Positions 7,626-16,619 are shown, counted from the stretch's first letter. The stretch: DNA of 64,000 nt from JBPEWY01 sp965224095 (GCA_965224095.1 OZ245039.1:3658001-3722000), one strand, 5' to 3'. Numbers and translations: made by a program. Notes: generated from the sequence alone by a model not told the origin.

Positions 7626-8954
7626 TTAATCGTTTTCATCGGCTTCTTCCGCTCTTTTTAACAAAGGTTCCGGGAGCGATTTCTTTGCTTTGGCCCCCAT
7701 TTTTTTTAACTTTTCGATGCTGATAATAATGTTCCCTCGTCCTTCAAAAAGCTTATTCATAGCTCCCTTGTACTCGGTTTTAGCTTCATCCATTTTCTTG
7801 CCAACCCTGGTAAGATCGTTCATCAACCCTTCAAATTTATCGTAAAGGGCTCCGGCCTGACGCGCTATTTCAACAGCATTGCGTTGTTGCTTCTCATTAT
7901 TCCACATGGTATCAATAGTGCGCAGGGTAGCGAGGAGGGTAGCCGGTGTTACAATAACTATATTTTTTTCGAAAGCCTTACTGTACAAAGAATTGTCTTC
8001 ATTTAAAGCAACGGCAAATGCGGGTTCGATAGGTACAAACATCAACACAAAATCCGGACTTTCCATTTCATAAAGGTCTTCGTATTTTTTTTCAGACAGT
8101 TGCTCTACATGCCTTTTTATGGAATTCAAATGTTCCTTAAGGAAAAAACCACGCTGTTCATCATCGGCATTTACAAATTGCTCGTAATGCGTAAGTGACA
8201 CCTTGGCATCTACCACCATTTTTTTTCCGTCGGGCAAATGAATAATAACATCAGGCATAACACGGGTGCCGTCTTCTTTTCGAAAACTTTGCTGGACCGT
8301 ATATTCCCGGTCTTTTTCAAGTCCGCTTTTTTCCAATACGCGTTCCAGGACCAATTCGCCCCAATTCCCCTGCATCTTACTATCTCCTTTTAAGGCCTTG
8401 GTAAGATTTTCCGCTTCCCTGGTGATTTTAAGATTTTGCGATTGCAAGTGTAACAGCTGCTCCTTTAAAGCAGAGTGAATGCTTATATTTTCTTTTTGAG
8501 ATTTTTCCACCTTATCCTCAAAGTCCTTTATTTTTTGTTGAAGAGGATCGAGAATGTTTTTTATGTTTTCCTTGTTTTGAAGGGTGAATTTTTCCGACTT
8601 TTCTTCCAGAATACGGTTAGCAAGTACCTGAAAATCTTTAGTGAACTTTTCCTGTAATCTGTTTATTTCCTCTTTTTGTTCAAGGTGTTTATGGTTCAGG
8701 TTATTAAATTCAGCTTCTTTTTTTGTAAGCTGAATAATAATAGCATCCCGCTCTCTCCGTATATCTTCTTTATCTTTATGTTCCTTATTAATAGCATTCC
8801 TGAGTTCGTCATTTACCTGTCTCAGTTGTTTTTCGGTAACATCAAAAGCACTTTGAAAAGACCGGGTTTTAAGTTTTTGAACGTAAATACCAATCAAAGC
8901 CCCTATCAGAGCCATAAGTACAGCAATACCTATCAGGATAAGATTTTCCGACAT
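7626..8954 (-). CDS. rmuC: DNA recombination protein RmuC homologue
   Basis: 442 residues: an N-terminal membrane helix (residues 4-26), a long coiled coil (about 30-190, rich in K/E heptads), then the RmuC nuclease-like domain with GNWGELVLERVLEKSGL, MPDVIIHLPDGKKMVVDAKVSL and FVPIEPAFAVAL. RmuC limits inversions between short inverted repeats; its catalytic action is unproven. The Asp and Lys of VVDAKVS match the PD-(D/E)xK core. Acidic tail. Gene sits 60 bases downstream of btuD and may end that operon or have its own promoter. Confidence 0.92.
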   Translation of the reverse strand: MSENLILIGIAVLMALIGALIGIYVQKLKTRSFQSAFDVTEKQLRQVNDELRNAINKEHKDKEDIRRERDAIIIQLTKKEAEFNNLNHKHLEQKEEINRLQEKFTKDFQVLANRILEEKSEKFTLQNKENIKNILDPLQQKIKDFEDKVEKSQKENISIHSALKEQLLHLQSQNLKITREAENLTKALKGDSKMQGNWGELVLERVLEKSGLEKDREYTVQQSFRKEDGTRVMPDVIIHLPDGKKMVVDAKVSLTHYEQFVNADDEQRGFFLKEHLNSIKRHVEQLSEKKYEDLYEMESPDFVLMFVPIEPAFAVALNEDNSLYSKAFEKNIVIVTPATLLATLRTIDTMWNNEKQQRNAVEIARQAGALYDKFEGLMNDLTRVGKKMDEAKTEYKGAMNKLFEGRGNIIISIEKLKKMGAKAKKSLPEPLLKRAEEADEND

Positions 8955-9014
8955 CTGGAAATAGTTTTTTGTAAAGATAAAAGTTTGCGGTTAATATTTG
9001 ATGGAGAAAGTAGC

Positions 9015-9809
9015 TTACTTATTAACCTTAAATGAAGAAGATACCGGATCAAAATAAATCAGATCTTCAGGGAATACATTATCAAAAACACCTTGTTCGA
9101 TTAGCTGAGCCGGACTGCCGAAATAAGAGGACTGCGGAAGCATTAATAATATTTTATCGCACAGTTGCAAGGCAAGATTTAGTTCGTGAGAGGAAAAGAG
9201 AATGGTTTTTCCCGATTGATGACAGATAGTTTGTAAGTGCTTTAGAATTGATGCTTTGTGATATAAATCCAGATGCGTGGTTGGTTCGTCTAAAATAATT
9301 AAGGATGTATTTTGTACCATTGCCCTGGCAATCATTACTTTTTGTAGCTGCCCATCACTTAGCTCATGACATTTTCTGTTCCGTAATTTCTCTAAAGCCA
9401 TTGCGCGTAAAACCCGATTAATAACCTCCCGGTCTGTGTCAGACAGTGTGCCCATCCAATTGGTGTAGGGCTGCCTCCCTAAAGCCAGTATTTCCTGAAC
9501 CGTTAGATTTCCGGAAGGTATGGTCTCGGTAAGAACAAGACTCAGCTCTTTTGCCAGGTTATTTAACGAATAAGCTTCAAAAGGTTTTCCGTTTAAAAGG
9601 ATGTCTCCGGATAATTTCGGGATGACCCCGGAAAGCGTTTTAAGCAATGTTGATTTCCCGATCCCATTAACTCCGATAACCGCCGCCATCTCGCCACGAC
9701 CTAAGGTAAATGAAATACCGTCGGCTATTTTCAGCACCGATTTATTTTTTCGATATCCAATATTTAATTTTCTGATATCCAGAACTATATGATTATTTAC
9801 TTCATTCAA
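9015..9809 (-). CDS. btuD: ABC transporter ATP-binding protein, cobalamin/iron-siderophore type
   Basis: 264-residue ATPase for a B12-type importer. Walker A GVNGIGKST, signature LSDGQLQK (Asp in place of the usual second-position Gly of LSGGQ), Walker B LIILDEPTTHLD and switch His in FSSHELN are all present. No in-frame ATG exists at the N-terminus; the best start is TTG at 9809, two codons after the TAA stop of the permease and in the same reading frame. Identification as BtuD rather than a haem or siderophore ATPase comes from the neighbouring riboswitch-controlled receptor. Confidence 0.9.
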   Translation of the reverse strand: MNEVNNHIVLDIRKLNIGYRKNKSVLKIADGISFTLGRGEMAAVIGVNGIGKSTLLKTLSGVIPKLSGDILLNGKPFEAYSLNNLAKELSLVLTETIPSGNLTVQEILALGRQPYTNWMGTLSDTDREVINRVLRAMALEKLRNRKCHELSDGQLQKVMIARAMVQNTSLIILDEPTTHLDLYHKASILKHLQTICHQSGKTILFSSHELNLALQLCDKILLMLPQSSYFGSPAQLIEQGVFDNVFPEDLIYFDPVSSSFKVNK

Positions 9810-9812
9810 TAG

Positions 9813-10844
9813 TTAAAATGTTATATTACGTTTTTTTACAAGTAACCATATTACAACGGGAGCTCCTATAATGGAGGTAATAGCGTTGATAGGGAGTGTG
9901 TATTCACTGTTTGGTAGTTGTGCAATGGTATCGCAAACTAACATTAACACCCCACCGCTAAGTAATACGGCGGGTATTAATTTTTGATGCAGGGTGGTAC
10001 TGAAAAGCTGACGGGTGAGGTGGGGAATGGCGAGTCCGACAAAAGCAATGGGCCCGGCAAACGCCGTGATTACACCGGCAAGCAAACTGGTTGCAATAAT
10101 TATAATATATCGGGTTTGTGTAACATGGGTTCCCAGGCTTTTCGCATAATTCTCTCCGAGTAAAAAAGCATCCAGTTTTTTGGTCATCATGACACTCATA
10201 CTCAGACCCAAAATAAAAATGATACTTAAAAATATTAGCTGATGCCATGATAGATCACCCAAACTACCGAAAGACCAAAAAATGTATTGTTGCAATTTTT
10301 CGGAACTGCTAAAATACGATAATACACTTACCACAGCCGAAGTAATACTCCCAAACATAAGCCCTATAATTAACAGCGCCATGGTATCTCTTACCCGAGT
10401 GGCTACTACCATGATAACCAGTAACACCAAAAAACTGCCCAGGCTCGCCGCAATAACAAGACCGGAACTGGAGGTAAATAAAATAGCAGTGGTTCCTCCC
10501 AGGAATGAACTACCCATAATAATCAGTGCCACTCCCAGACTTGCGCCGGAGCTAATTCCGAGTACGAAAGGACCGGCTAGCGGATTTCTAAAAAGCGTTT
10601 GTATCAAAAGCCCGCTTAACCCTAAGCCGCTGCCAACTATAACCGCAGTGATAGCCTTGGGAAACCGGTAGTTTATTATTATATAATTCCAGGATTCCTT
10701 AGTTGCTTCCGAACCGGTTAGAACCGAAATAATATCTTTTAAAGGAATATCAACCGAGCCCAGGCTGATATTGATAAAAAACACGAGTATCAGAAGTAAG
10801 CCGAGCATTACAAGCTTGAAGTAATATGGAGTTTTTACTGTCAA
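9813..10844 (-). CDS. btuC: ABC transporter permease, FecCD/BtuC family
   Basis: 343 residues with about ten membrane helices and FecCD signatures (YRFPKAITAVIVGSGLGLSG; RNPLAGPFVLGISSGASLG; GPIAFVGLAIPHLTRQL). Two copies should form the membrane channel for B12. The first codon appears to be TTG at 10844, overlapping the btuF stop as TTGA; an ATG at 10808 would lose 12 residues before the first helix. Tight spacing with btuF (4-base overlap) and btuD (3 bases) marks one operon. Confidence 0.92.
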   Translation of the reverse strand: MTVKTPYYFKLVMLGLLLILVFFINISLGSVDIPLKDIISVLTGSEATKESWNYIIINYRFPKAITAVIVGSGLGLSGLLIQTLFRNPLAGPFVLGISSGASLGVALIIMGSSFLGGTTAILFTSSSGLVIAASLGSFLVLLVIMVVATRVRDTMALLIIGLMFGSITSAVVSVLSYFSSSEKLQQYIFWSFGSLGDLSWHQLIFLSIIFILGLSMSVMMTKKLDAFLLGENYAKSLGTHVTQTRYIIIIATSLLAGVITAFAGPIAFVGLAIPHLTRQLFSTTLHQKLIPAVLLSGGVLMLVCDTIAQLPNSEYTLPINAITSIIGAPVVIWLLVKKRNITF

Positions 10845-11980
10845 TCTTCCAGTGGTTTGAAAAAGAAAGGTTCGTACGATGTTAATAGCCCCGGATGAAG
10901 TATCTTAATTAGATCTTTAAGTACCAAATCAGGCCTGCTCGGTGCTAATTCATAATATAAAAGTCCGCCCGTGGCCCCTTTAGTCAGGCTGAATGTAAAG
11001 ATTTTTTTATTCTTATACGCCGCAAATTCAGTATAGTGTTCATTGGCATCACGAAGTTGAGAGTAGGCCGTAAAATGCGAAGGTCCGATCCAATACTCTG
11101 CTTCAAATGCTTTTTCCAGAACCGTTTCGAAACTGAGGGAAAGGCTTCCCGTACCCGGGCTATCTTTCCACAAATAACGGGCATTGGCATCTTCCAGAAA
11201 TTGTGCTGCCCAGCTATCTCCCGCGGGCATATACCAAACATCTTTAAACATAGCACCGCTAAACACAACGGGTTTTAAAGAAGATTGCCGCGCTATATTA
11301 CGGGCGTTGCTATATTCTTTTTCTATTTCCCTGAAAATACTATCGGCCTCTTTTTCCTTTTTAAAAAAAGGAGCAAAGAATTTAATCCACTCTGCTTTAC
11401 CCAATGGGGTTTCTTCGGTCCAGTCTCCGTTGTATACCACAGGAATACCGCTTTTTTCTATGGTCCGATAGGTTTTATTCTCGTTGTTAATACTAAAACC
11501 CATTACCATATCAGGCTCTTGTTCGATTAACATTTCCGTGTTAATACTTTCATTGGCGCCCAGCTCTGCTATTTCCCCTTTTTCAATCCGCATTCTCATT
11601 TGAGGAGAAGAAATATATTGGGTACCGGGAAAACCAATCACCGTTTCTATTTCATTCAGAGCATCCAATGCGGGAATATGGGTAGTAGAGGTAACCACAA
11701 TTCGCCTTACCGGAATTTTTATAAATGCATCGTACAAAACACCTTCCGGAATCGTAGAGTTATCATCGGCAAGAACATAGGTAAAACCTTTAGTAGCTTC
11801 CGGCCAGGGGTTTTTTACCGTAATTTCCGTATATCCGGAATGCTTTGCAACCGTAAACCCCTTTGCGTAACGTATATGTGGTTTGGTGCTTACGTTATCT
11901 GTTGTATGCTCTTTGCTGTTTTGTTTACATGCGGTTAGCAATATAAGGAACAGAAAAAGTCCCAGGTTTTTTCTAATCAT
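10841..11980 (-). CDS. btuF: Cobalamin-type ABC transporter substrate-binding lipoprotein
   Basis: 379 residues with a lipoprotein signal (LLTAC, Cys about residue 18) and the two-lobed helical-backbone binding-protein fold: RRIVVTSTTHIPALDALNEIETVIGF opens lobe one, EPDMVMGFS ends it, and RPDLVLKDLIKILHPGL closes the protein. Likely anchored in the periplasm to deliver B12 or a corrinoid to BtuCD. It is longer than E. coli BtuF by roughly 110 residues, with extra sequence at the N-terminus, common in Bacteroidota homologues. B12 role is inferred from context. Confidence 0.88.
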   Translation of the reverse strand: MIRKNLGLFLFLILLTACKQNSKEHTTDNVSTKPHIRYAKGFTVAKHSGYTEITVKNPWPEATKGFTYVLADDNSTIPEGVLYDAFIKIPVRRIVVTSTTHIPALDALNEIETVIGFPGTQYISSPQMRMRIEKGEIAELGANESINTEMLIEQEPDMVMGFSINNENKTYRTIEKSGIPVVYNGDWTEETPLGKAEWIKFFAPFFKKEKEADSIFREIEKEYSNARNIARQSSLKPVVFSGAMFKDVWYMPAGDSWAAQFLEDANARYLWKDSPGTGSLSLSFETVLEKAFEAEYWIGPSHFTAYSQLRDANEHYTEFAAYKNKKIFTFSLTKGATGGLLYYELAPSRPDLVLKDLIKILHPGLLTSYEPFFFKPLED

Positions 11981-11983
11981 ACA

Positions 11984-11991
11984 CCAAAAGT
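11984..11991 (-). promoter_or_regulatory. Candidate -7 promoter box of btuFCD
   Basis: On the minus strand this reads TACTTTTG, a perfect match to the Bacteroidota TAnnTTTG box. It lies only 4 bases upstream of the btuF start codon, so the transcript would have almost no leader. No clear -33 TTTG is visible at the usual distance, so this is tentative. Confidence 0.35.
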
Positions 11992-12001
11992 AATATTATT
12001 T

Positions 12002-12034
12002 AATGTTTTTTATAAAACATTAAACAAAATGTTT
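12002..12034. repeat. Alternating inverted half-sites in the btuF-btuB intergenic region
   Basis: AATGTTTT (12002-12009) pairs with AAAACATT (12014-12021), and AAACATT (12015-12021) pairs again with AATGTTT (12028-12034), giving three half-sites in alternating orientation. It sits between divergent transcripts, immediately before the riboswitch leader, and may bind a regulator. Confidence 0.45.
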
Positions 12035-12054
12035 ACTTTCGCAGTGAATTAAGG

Positions 12055-12275
12055 TTTCAAATCTACTTTTTGTAGAGGCGAATTAAAAGGGAATCGGGTG
12101 ATATTAATGTGCAAGATACTGATTTTAAGGTTGTTGCTCCTTTAATTATTCCCGGGCTGTTCCCGCAACTGTAAGCTGTGTCGTTTTATACGATGCGTGT
12201 TACGCAACTACAAGCCACTGTTTTTATATAAAATGGGAAGGCAGTAACACGACGCGAGCCAGGAGACCTGCCTTA
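12055..12275 (+). promoter_or_regulatory. Cobalamin (adenosylcobalamin) riboswitch
   Basis: Conserved elements appear in order: AAAAGGGAATCGGGTG (about 12085-12100), CCCGCAACTGTAAGC (12162-12175), AGCCACTG (12213-12220), GGGAAGGCAG (12235-12244) and the B12 box GCCAGGAGACCTGCC (12258-12272). This is the standard B12 aptamer in the leader of the TonB receptor gene. Downstream, AGTTTGA (12275-12281)/TCAAACT (12290-12296) and GGGATAAAG (12300-12308)/CTTTTTCCC (12331-12339, one mismatch) are candidate expression-platform hairpins just before the ATG at 12354. Boundaries are approximate. Confidence 0.95.
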
Positions 12276-12353
12276 GTTTGAGGATAATGTCAAACTTTCG
12301 GGATAAAGGTTTGGGTATGAGTACTTCATGCTTTTTCCCATAAAAACAAAAAA

Positions 12354-14219
12354 ATGAAAAAGAAATTAATCGCGTTTAGTACGTCGGTACTTGCCTGTAC
12401 TTATGTATTTGCGCAGGAGAAAAGCCGGGAGGCAGACTTGCAGGAATTGGAAGAAGTAGTGGTTACCGATTCAAAATTCCAGCTTAAAAGAGAACAATCC
12501 GGGAAAACAGTTATTAAAATTACCCGGGAAGAATTAAACAAAAACCAGGGAAGTACGCTGGCCGAAATTATCAGCACCTACAGCGGTATGGAAATTAACG
12601 GAAGCCGTAGTAATGCGGGGCAAAACCTGGGAGTTTACATACGAGGCGGGCGAGATCGCCAGGTATTGGTTGTTATTGACGGTGTTCAGGTATCAGACCC
12701 TTCACAGATCAGCGGAAACTTTGATTTTAGAATGCTATCGACGGCGCAAATCCAGTCGATTGAAATTATAAAAGGAGCGGCCAGTACGCTATACGGAAAT
12801 GGTGCGGCCACTGCTGTTATAAATATTACCACCCGGAAAGCTTCCGATAAAAAAATAAACCTACAGTTAAAATCAACCGTGGGAACCGATCAATCTTCAG
12901 ATGATCAGAATTATAATATCGCTTCCTTTAACAATAGTGTTTTGCTGAGTGGTACCCTAAAAAAGTTTTCATATCGCACCGTATTCAATCAGCAGTTTGC
13001 CGATGGATTATCGGCAGCGGTAGGAAGCGAAAAAGATCCTTATTCGAAATACGGGCTGGATATTAATTTAGGCTATGATGTAAACAAGTCATTTTCCGTT
13101 AATATTTTTGGGAATTTAGGAAATATCAACTCGGCTTATGATCAGGGATCCTTTACAGATGCGCCTTTTAAATTTAAAGGGAAACAGTACCGAACGGGTA
13201 TTTCCTCAAAGTATGCCTATAAGCATGGGAGTATTTCAGTTGACGGAGCATATGGTAAGTATCACCGGGAATTTATTTCTAATTATCCATCCGAGTACGA
13301 ATCGGAGAATATAATTATAAATGCGTATAATAAGTATACTTTTCACAATAAGCTCTATACAGTTGTGGGACTGAATATGAGAACGGATGAGGTGTTATTA
13401 GCCACAAACAAAGAGTCTATTTCAGCAGTCGATCCATATCTTAATATGGTTTACGTTTCCGATTTCGGATTGCATCTAAATACCGGTGCCCGCCTTAATA
13501 ATCACAGTGAGTACGGATCGCATATTACCTATAGTATTAACCCTTCCTATGTTTACAAAATAGGCGACGGATACCTTAAAGGCTTCGGATCGTACAGCAC
13601 ATCATTTATTGCTCCAACAATCACCCAATTATACGGCCCATTCGGACCCAACCCTAATCTGGAGCCTGAAGAAAATATTACCGTGGAGGGAGGAATGGAA
13701 CTTAAACTCAACGAAAATTTCAGAGCCAGTGCCCTGTATTTTAACAGGAAGGAAGAAAACTTTGTTATATACGATTTTAATACAGGTTATTTAAATACCT
13801 CCGAAAGTGTAGATACGCATGGCGTGGAGATAGAGTTGGAGGCACAACCATGGACTAATATTGCGCTGCGTGCCAATTATACATTTGTTGAGAATAAAAC
13901 CGAGAGTCCCGTACGAATCCCCAAACACAAGGGAAATATCTGGCTGGATTATAGTTTTTCCGGCAAAACCAATGCTACGATTTCCTATCACTATACATAC
14001 GATCGATTGGACAATAATTTTAGCACGTTTCCCGCTACTCCTGTAATTTTACAAAGCTATAGTTTGCTTAATTTACAGGTGAATCACGGTTTGAAAAACA
14101 ATAGATTAAAATTATTTGCCGGACTATTCAATATTCTAAATGAAGAGTATTCGGAAATATATGGATTCAGTACCCGGGGAAGAAACATACGGGTCGGATT
14201 TACTTTGAATGTTTTATAG
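12354..14219 (+). CDS. btuB: TonB-dependent vitamin B12 receptor
   Basis: 621-residue outer-membrane receptor that should import cobalamin using TonB energy. Signal peptide ends VFAQ (about residue 21); a TonB-box-like EEVVVTDSK follows; the plug domain spans about 45-160 (VYIRGGRDRQVLVVIDGVQVSDP, EIIKGAASTLYGNGAATAVINI); the barrel follows and ends with a C-terminal GFTLNVL. Length matches BtuB. Its leader carries a cobalamin riboswitch and the divergent genes encode a B12-type ABC importer, so substrate is well supported although no ligand residue was checked. Confidence 0.93.
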   Translation: MKKKLIAFSTSVLACTYVFAQEKSREADLQELEEVVVTDSKFQLKREQSGKTVIKITREELNKNQGSTLAEIISTYSGMEINGSRSNAGQNLGVYIRGGRDRQVLVVIDGVQVSDPSQISGNFDFRMLSTAQIQSIEIIKGAASTLYGNGAATAVINITTRKASDKKINLQLKSTVGTDQSSDDQNYNIASFNNSVLLSGTLKKFSYRTVFNQQFADGLSAAVGSEKDPYSKYGLDINLGYDVNKSFSVNIFGNLGNINSAYDQGSFTDAPFKFKGKQYRTGISSKYAYKHGSISVDGAYGKYHREFISNYPSEYESENIIINAYNKYTFHNKLYTVVGLNMRTDEVLLATNKESISAVDPYLNMVYVSDFGLHLNTGARLNNHSEYGSHITYSINPSYVYKIGDGYLKGFGSYSTSFIAPTITQLYGPFGPNPNLEPEENITVEGGMELKLNENFRASALYFNRKEENFVIYDFNTGYLNTSESVDTHGVEIELEAQPWTNIALRANYTFVENKTESPVRIPKHKGNIWLDYSFSGKTNATISYHYTYDRLDNNFSTFPATPVILQSYSLLNLQVNHGLKNNRLKLFAGLFNILNEEYSEIYGFSTRGRNIRVGFTLNVL

Positions 14220-14225
14220 TGCTTG

Positions 14226-14271
14226 GGGGTGAACAATACATACGCGTATTTTCTTTGTTATTGTTTACCCC
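14226..14271. terminator. Bidirectional terminator between btuB and the DUF71 gene
   Basis: A 13-bp stem joins GGGGTGAACAATA (14226-14238) with TATTGTTTACCCC (14259-14271), with one G-T wobble and a 20-base loop, ending directly at the stop of the convergent gene. Confidence 0.7.
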
Positions 14272-14973
14272 TTAATAAAGATCGCAATACCAAAAACCTT
14301 CTTTATTGCCTTTGCCCTGATTGTCGGGATTGGGATATTCGCGGTAAACCGTTATACCCTTGTTAAAAGCAACAGCTTGCTTAAAAATGGGCCCATCATA
14401 GCAAAAAGTGTGAAATTCTCCATTTTCCCCGCAAGGATCTACATTACCCGGAAGTGAGTCTATGAGTTGCTGATTGACTTCCCTGCCCACAAAATCTTCA
14501 TTAAAATATTTGGCATGTGCACATACTATCACGGCTTTGAACCCCAGTTTTAAAAATTGAGACATGAGTTGTGCCGTATCCTTTTTCCAAAGGGGAAAAA
14601 CCGGTGTAATATGCATTTTAGAAAGTTGTTTTTCCCGGTAATCCCGAAGGTCCTCCAAAAAAATATCTCCAAAGGCACTATGGGTGAATCCCTGGCTTTT
14701 TAGTGCGGTAATTTCCCGGATCATCAAAGCTTCGTATTGTTCCATAGACGGGGTTTCCGGAAGATCAATTTGTGTATAGGGCAGTTCAAGCGCGTCGCAT
14801 TGCCTTTTAAGCAGTTCGGTACGTAAACCGTGCATGGAAACCCTGTTGTAATGGCTGTTTACCGTGGTAACCAGGCAGTCTACCTTATATTGTTTGTCCT
14901 GCAATAACTGATATAAAGCCATGGCAGAGTCTTTTCCGGTACTCCAGTTAAAATACGTTTTAAAAGATTGCAT
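14272..14973 (-). CDS. DUF71/COG2102 PP-loop ATPase, probable B12 salvage protein
   Basis: 233 residues from the ATG at 14973 (the frame has a TTG two codons earlier). PP-loop STGKDS at about 11-16 binds ATP; the DUF71 signature GENGEFHTF lies near 182-190. The family includes eukaryotic/archaeal diphthamide synthetase, and automatic labels often read diphthine-ammonia ligase, but bacteria lack diphthamide. Published comparative genomics proposed that a bacterial DUF71 branch works in B12 salvage. Its place beside btuB and btuFCD fits that. The reaction is unproven; ATP-dependent amidation of a corrinoid is one possibility. Confidence 0.82.
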   Translation of the reverse strand: MQSFKTYFNWSTGKDSAMALYQLLQDKQYKVDCLVTTVNSHYNRVSMHGLRTELLKRQCDALELPYTQIDLPETPSMEQYEALMIREITALKSQGFTHSAFGDIFLEDLRDYREKQLSKMHITPVFPLWKKDTAQLMSQFLKLGFKAVIVCAHAKYFNEDFVGREVNQQLIDSLPGNVDPCGENGEFHTFCYDGPIFKQAVAFNKGITVYREYPNPDNQGKGNKEGFWYCDLY

Positions 14974-15054
14974 AATCAAACGGCGGCTGGTTTGAAGTTT
15001 TAATCAATTTTAAAATTTGTTTAATGCCAGGATAAAACAATCTCCGGCAGTATA

Positions 15055-15085
15055 TAAAAAAACCACTCGATGGAGAGTGGTTTTA
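15055..15085 (-). terminator. Intrinsic terminator of the S41 protease gene
   Basis: AACCACTC (15061-15068) and GAGTGGTT (15075-15082) form an 8-bp stem; on the minus strand a run of seven T follows. It lies 5-30 bases past the stop at 15090. Confidence 0.85.
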
Positions 15086-15089
15086 AGGC

Positions 15090-16604
15090 TTAATTTCTAA
15101 TAATATCATACTTTCCGATATCTATAAACATATTGTTTTTTAAGAGTGTATGTTCTTTAGAATCGGTTATTTTTTCATAATCAAAGCCCAATACAGGGGA
15201 AAAATCGGTTTTTGCCGTGCTACCATCTATAAGAGAGAGTGCTTTTTGAAGAAAGGGTTCGTTTATATCACCCAAAGCTCCCAAATTTAAAATATTCTCA
15301 CCTTCCCTTGTTTCTCCGGAGGATGTCTGATAGGTCATAAGATGATCAGGAGGTAATCCGTCATAAAAATCGGTTACACCATTGGCATTGAGCGATTTGT
15401 TAACCAAAGGTTGTAGTGCATAGGTATGATTTGAATTTGCTCCGGTTCTGCCAAAGTTTTCAGAATCGTACAGCGTAACCGATGCCGTGAATTTACCGGT
15501 GGTACGCGTTCCTATCTGAATAACATCGATATAAGGATCGAGATTGTTTATTACCTGTTCGCTGGCGGAAGCACTTCCGGTTGTTGTTAGTACAAATACT
15601 CTGCCGAGCCCCAATGAATTTATCGGGGTATTATCGGCGAGTTTATCAACAAAGTGATTCACTAAAACACCCGGGTTGTTCGCCTCAAAATAGGCCTGGT
15701 ATTTATTGTTCCACTGCTCTCTGGAAAATACTTCACTCGTAAGACGTCCGGAAATCATACTGGCCAGAGCAATAGCAGTAGATACCCGCCCTCCCGGATT
15801 GTATCGAAGGTCTAAAACAAGGTCTGTTACTCCATTGGCCTTAAAATCGCCGAATACATCATTTAATGCATTGTCGAAATTAGCAATAAAGCCATTGTAC
15901 ATAAGGTATCCGACTTTACCTCCGGAAACCGGAATAATTTTATTAATCAGAATCGGGTCTTCCGTAAACTCAGACTTGGTTAAGGTAACTTCTTTCCCAT
16001 TCAGGCTAATGGTATTATTATTAATATCGGCCATACCCAAGGTATAGGTATCGCTCTCTCCAAATAACAAATCGAGGTAATTATTGATATTTAGCCGGGT
16101 ACCGTCAACCGATAAAAACATATCACCTCTGGAAATATCTTTGGTAGAAGCATCCGAGTCTTTAGCAATATATCTTACAAAACCAAAAAGATCATCGGAG
16201 TCACTAATGCGACCCAATCTGAAATCTACACCATTACTTTTGGAAACCCCCTGAAAAGATTTTTCCAGTTCGATATAGTCATCCACCAGAAAGCTGAACT
16301 TGTCGACGGTTCCTTTTTGGTAAAGCAATGCATCAAAAATATCTTCCGGGGTATTATAGCCGTTTAAAAAAGTGTAGTAGTCATTTTTATTGTCGTCTTT
16401 GGTATCTGCCAGATTAGGCACATCCTGTTGCCACAGGTAAATCTCATTTAATCCTTTCCAGACAAAATCGTTAATTTCGCTTTTTAATTCAACATCCGGA
16501 TTGGGCGAGGGAGGAGTTGGTCCGTCATCACCGCTACATGAGATTGTCAAACCTGACATAAAAAAAACGCCCAGGTATGCAAATGCTTTTAGGTTTTTCA
16601 TCAT
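15090..16604 (-). CDS. S41 family C-terminal processing peptidase lipoprotein
   Basis: 504 residues with a lipoprotein signal (TISC, Cys about 23) and an Asp/Pro linker. A PDZ-like region (about 105-215, VDFRLGRI, GDMFLSVDGTRL) precedes the protease core with DLVLDLRYNPGG (about 261-272) and TTGSASASEQ (about 341-350), which holds the catalytic Ser; a serine-lysine mechanism is expected. Probably faces the periplasm or cell surface and processes unknown proteins. Transcribed away from the neighbouring ECF sigma gene. A 14-bp tandem repeat lies just upstream of the start. Confidence 0.92.
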   Translation of the reverse strand: MMKNLKAFAYLGVFFMSGLTISCSGDDGPTPPSPNPDVELKSEINDFVWKGLNEIYLWQQDVPNLADTKDDNKNDYYTFLNGYNTPEDIFDALLYQKGTVDKFSFLVDDYIELEKSFQGVSKSNGVDFRLGRISDSDDLFGFVRYIAKDSDASTKDISRGDMFLSVDGTRLNINNYLDLLFGESDTYTLGMADINNNTISLNGKEVTLTKSEFTEDPILINKIIPVSGGKVGYLMYNGFIANFDNALNDVFGDFKANGVTDLVLDLRYNPGGRVSTAIALASMISGRLTSEVFSREQWNNKYQAYFEANNPGVLVNHFVDKLADNTPINSLGLGRVFVLTTTGSASASEQVINNLDPYIDVIQIGTRTTGKFTASVTLYDSENFGRTGANSNHTYALQPLVNKSLNANGVTDFYDGLPPDHLMTYQTSSGETREGENILNLGALGDINEPFLQKALSLIDGSTAKTDFSPVLGFDYEKITDSKEHTLLKNNMFIDIGKYDIIRN

Positions 16605-16619
16605 TTTTTTATTTTTAAT

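Noticed and set aside
11981..12054. A second cobalamin riboswitch for btuFCD on the minus strand
   Set aside because: Only about 75 bases are available and no B12 box or conserved core is present on that strand.
14272..14973. Reading the DUF71 protein as diphthine-ammonia ligase
   Set aside because: Bacteria lack diphthamide on EF-G; B12-locus context makes salvage more likely.
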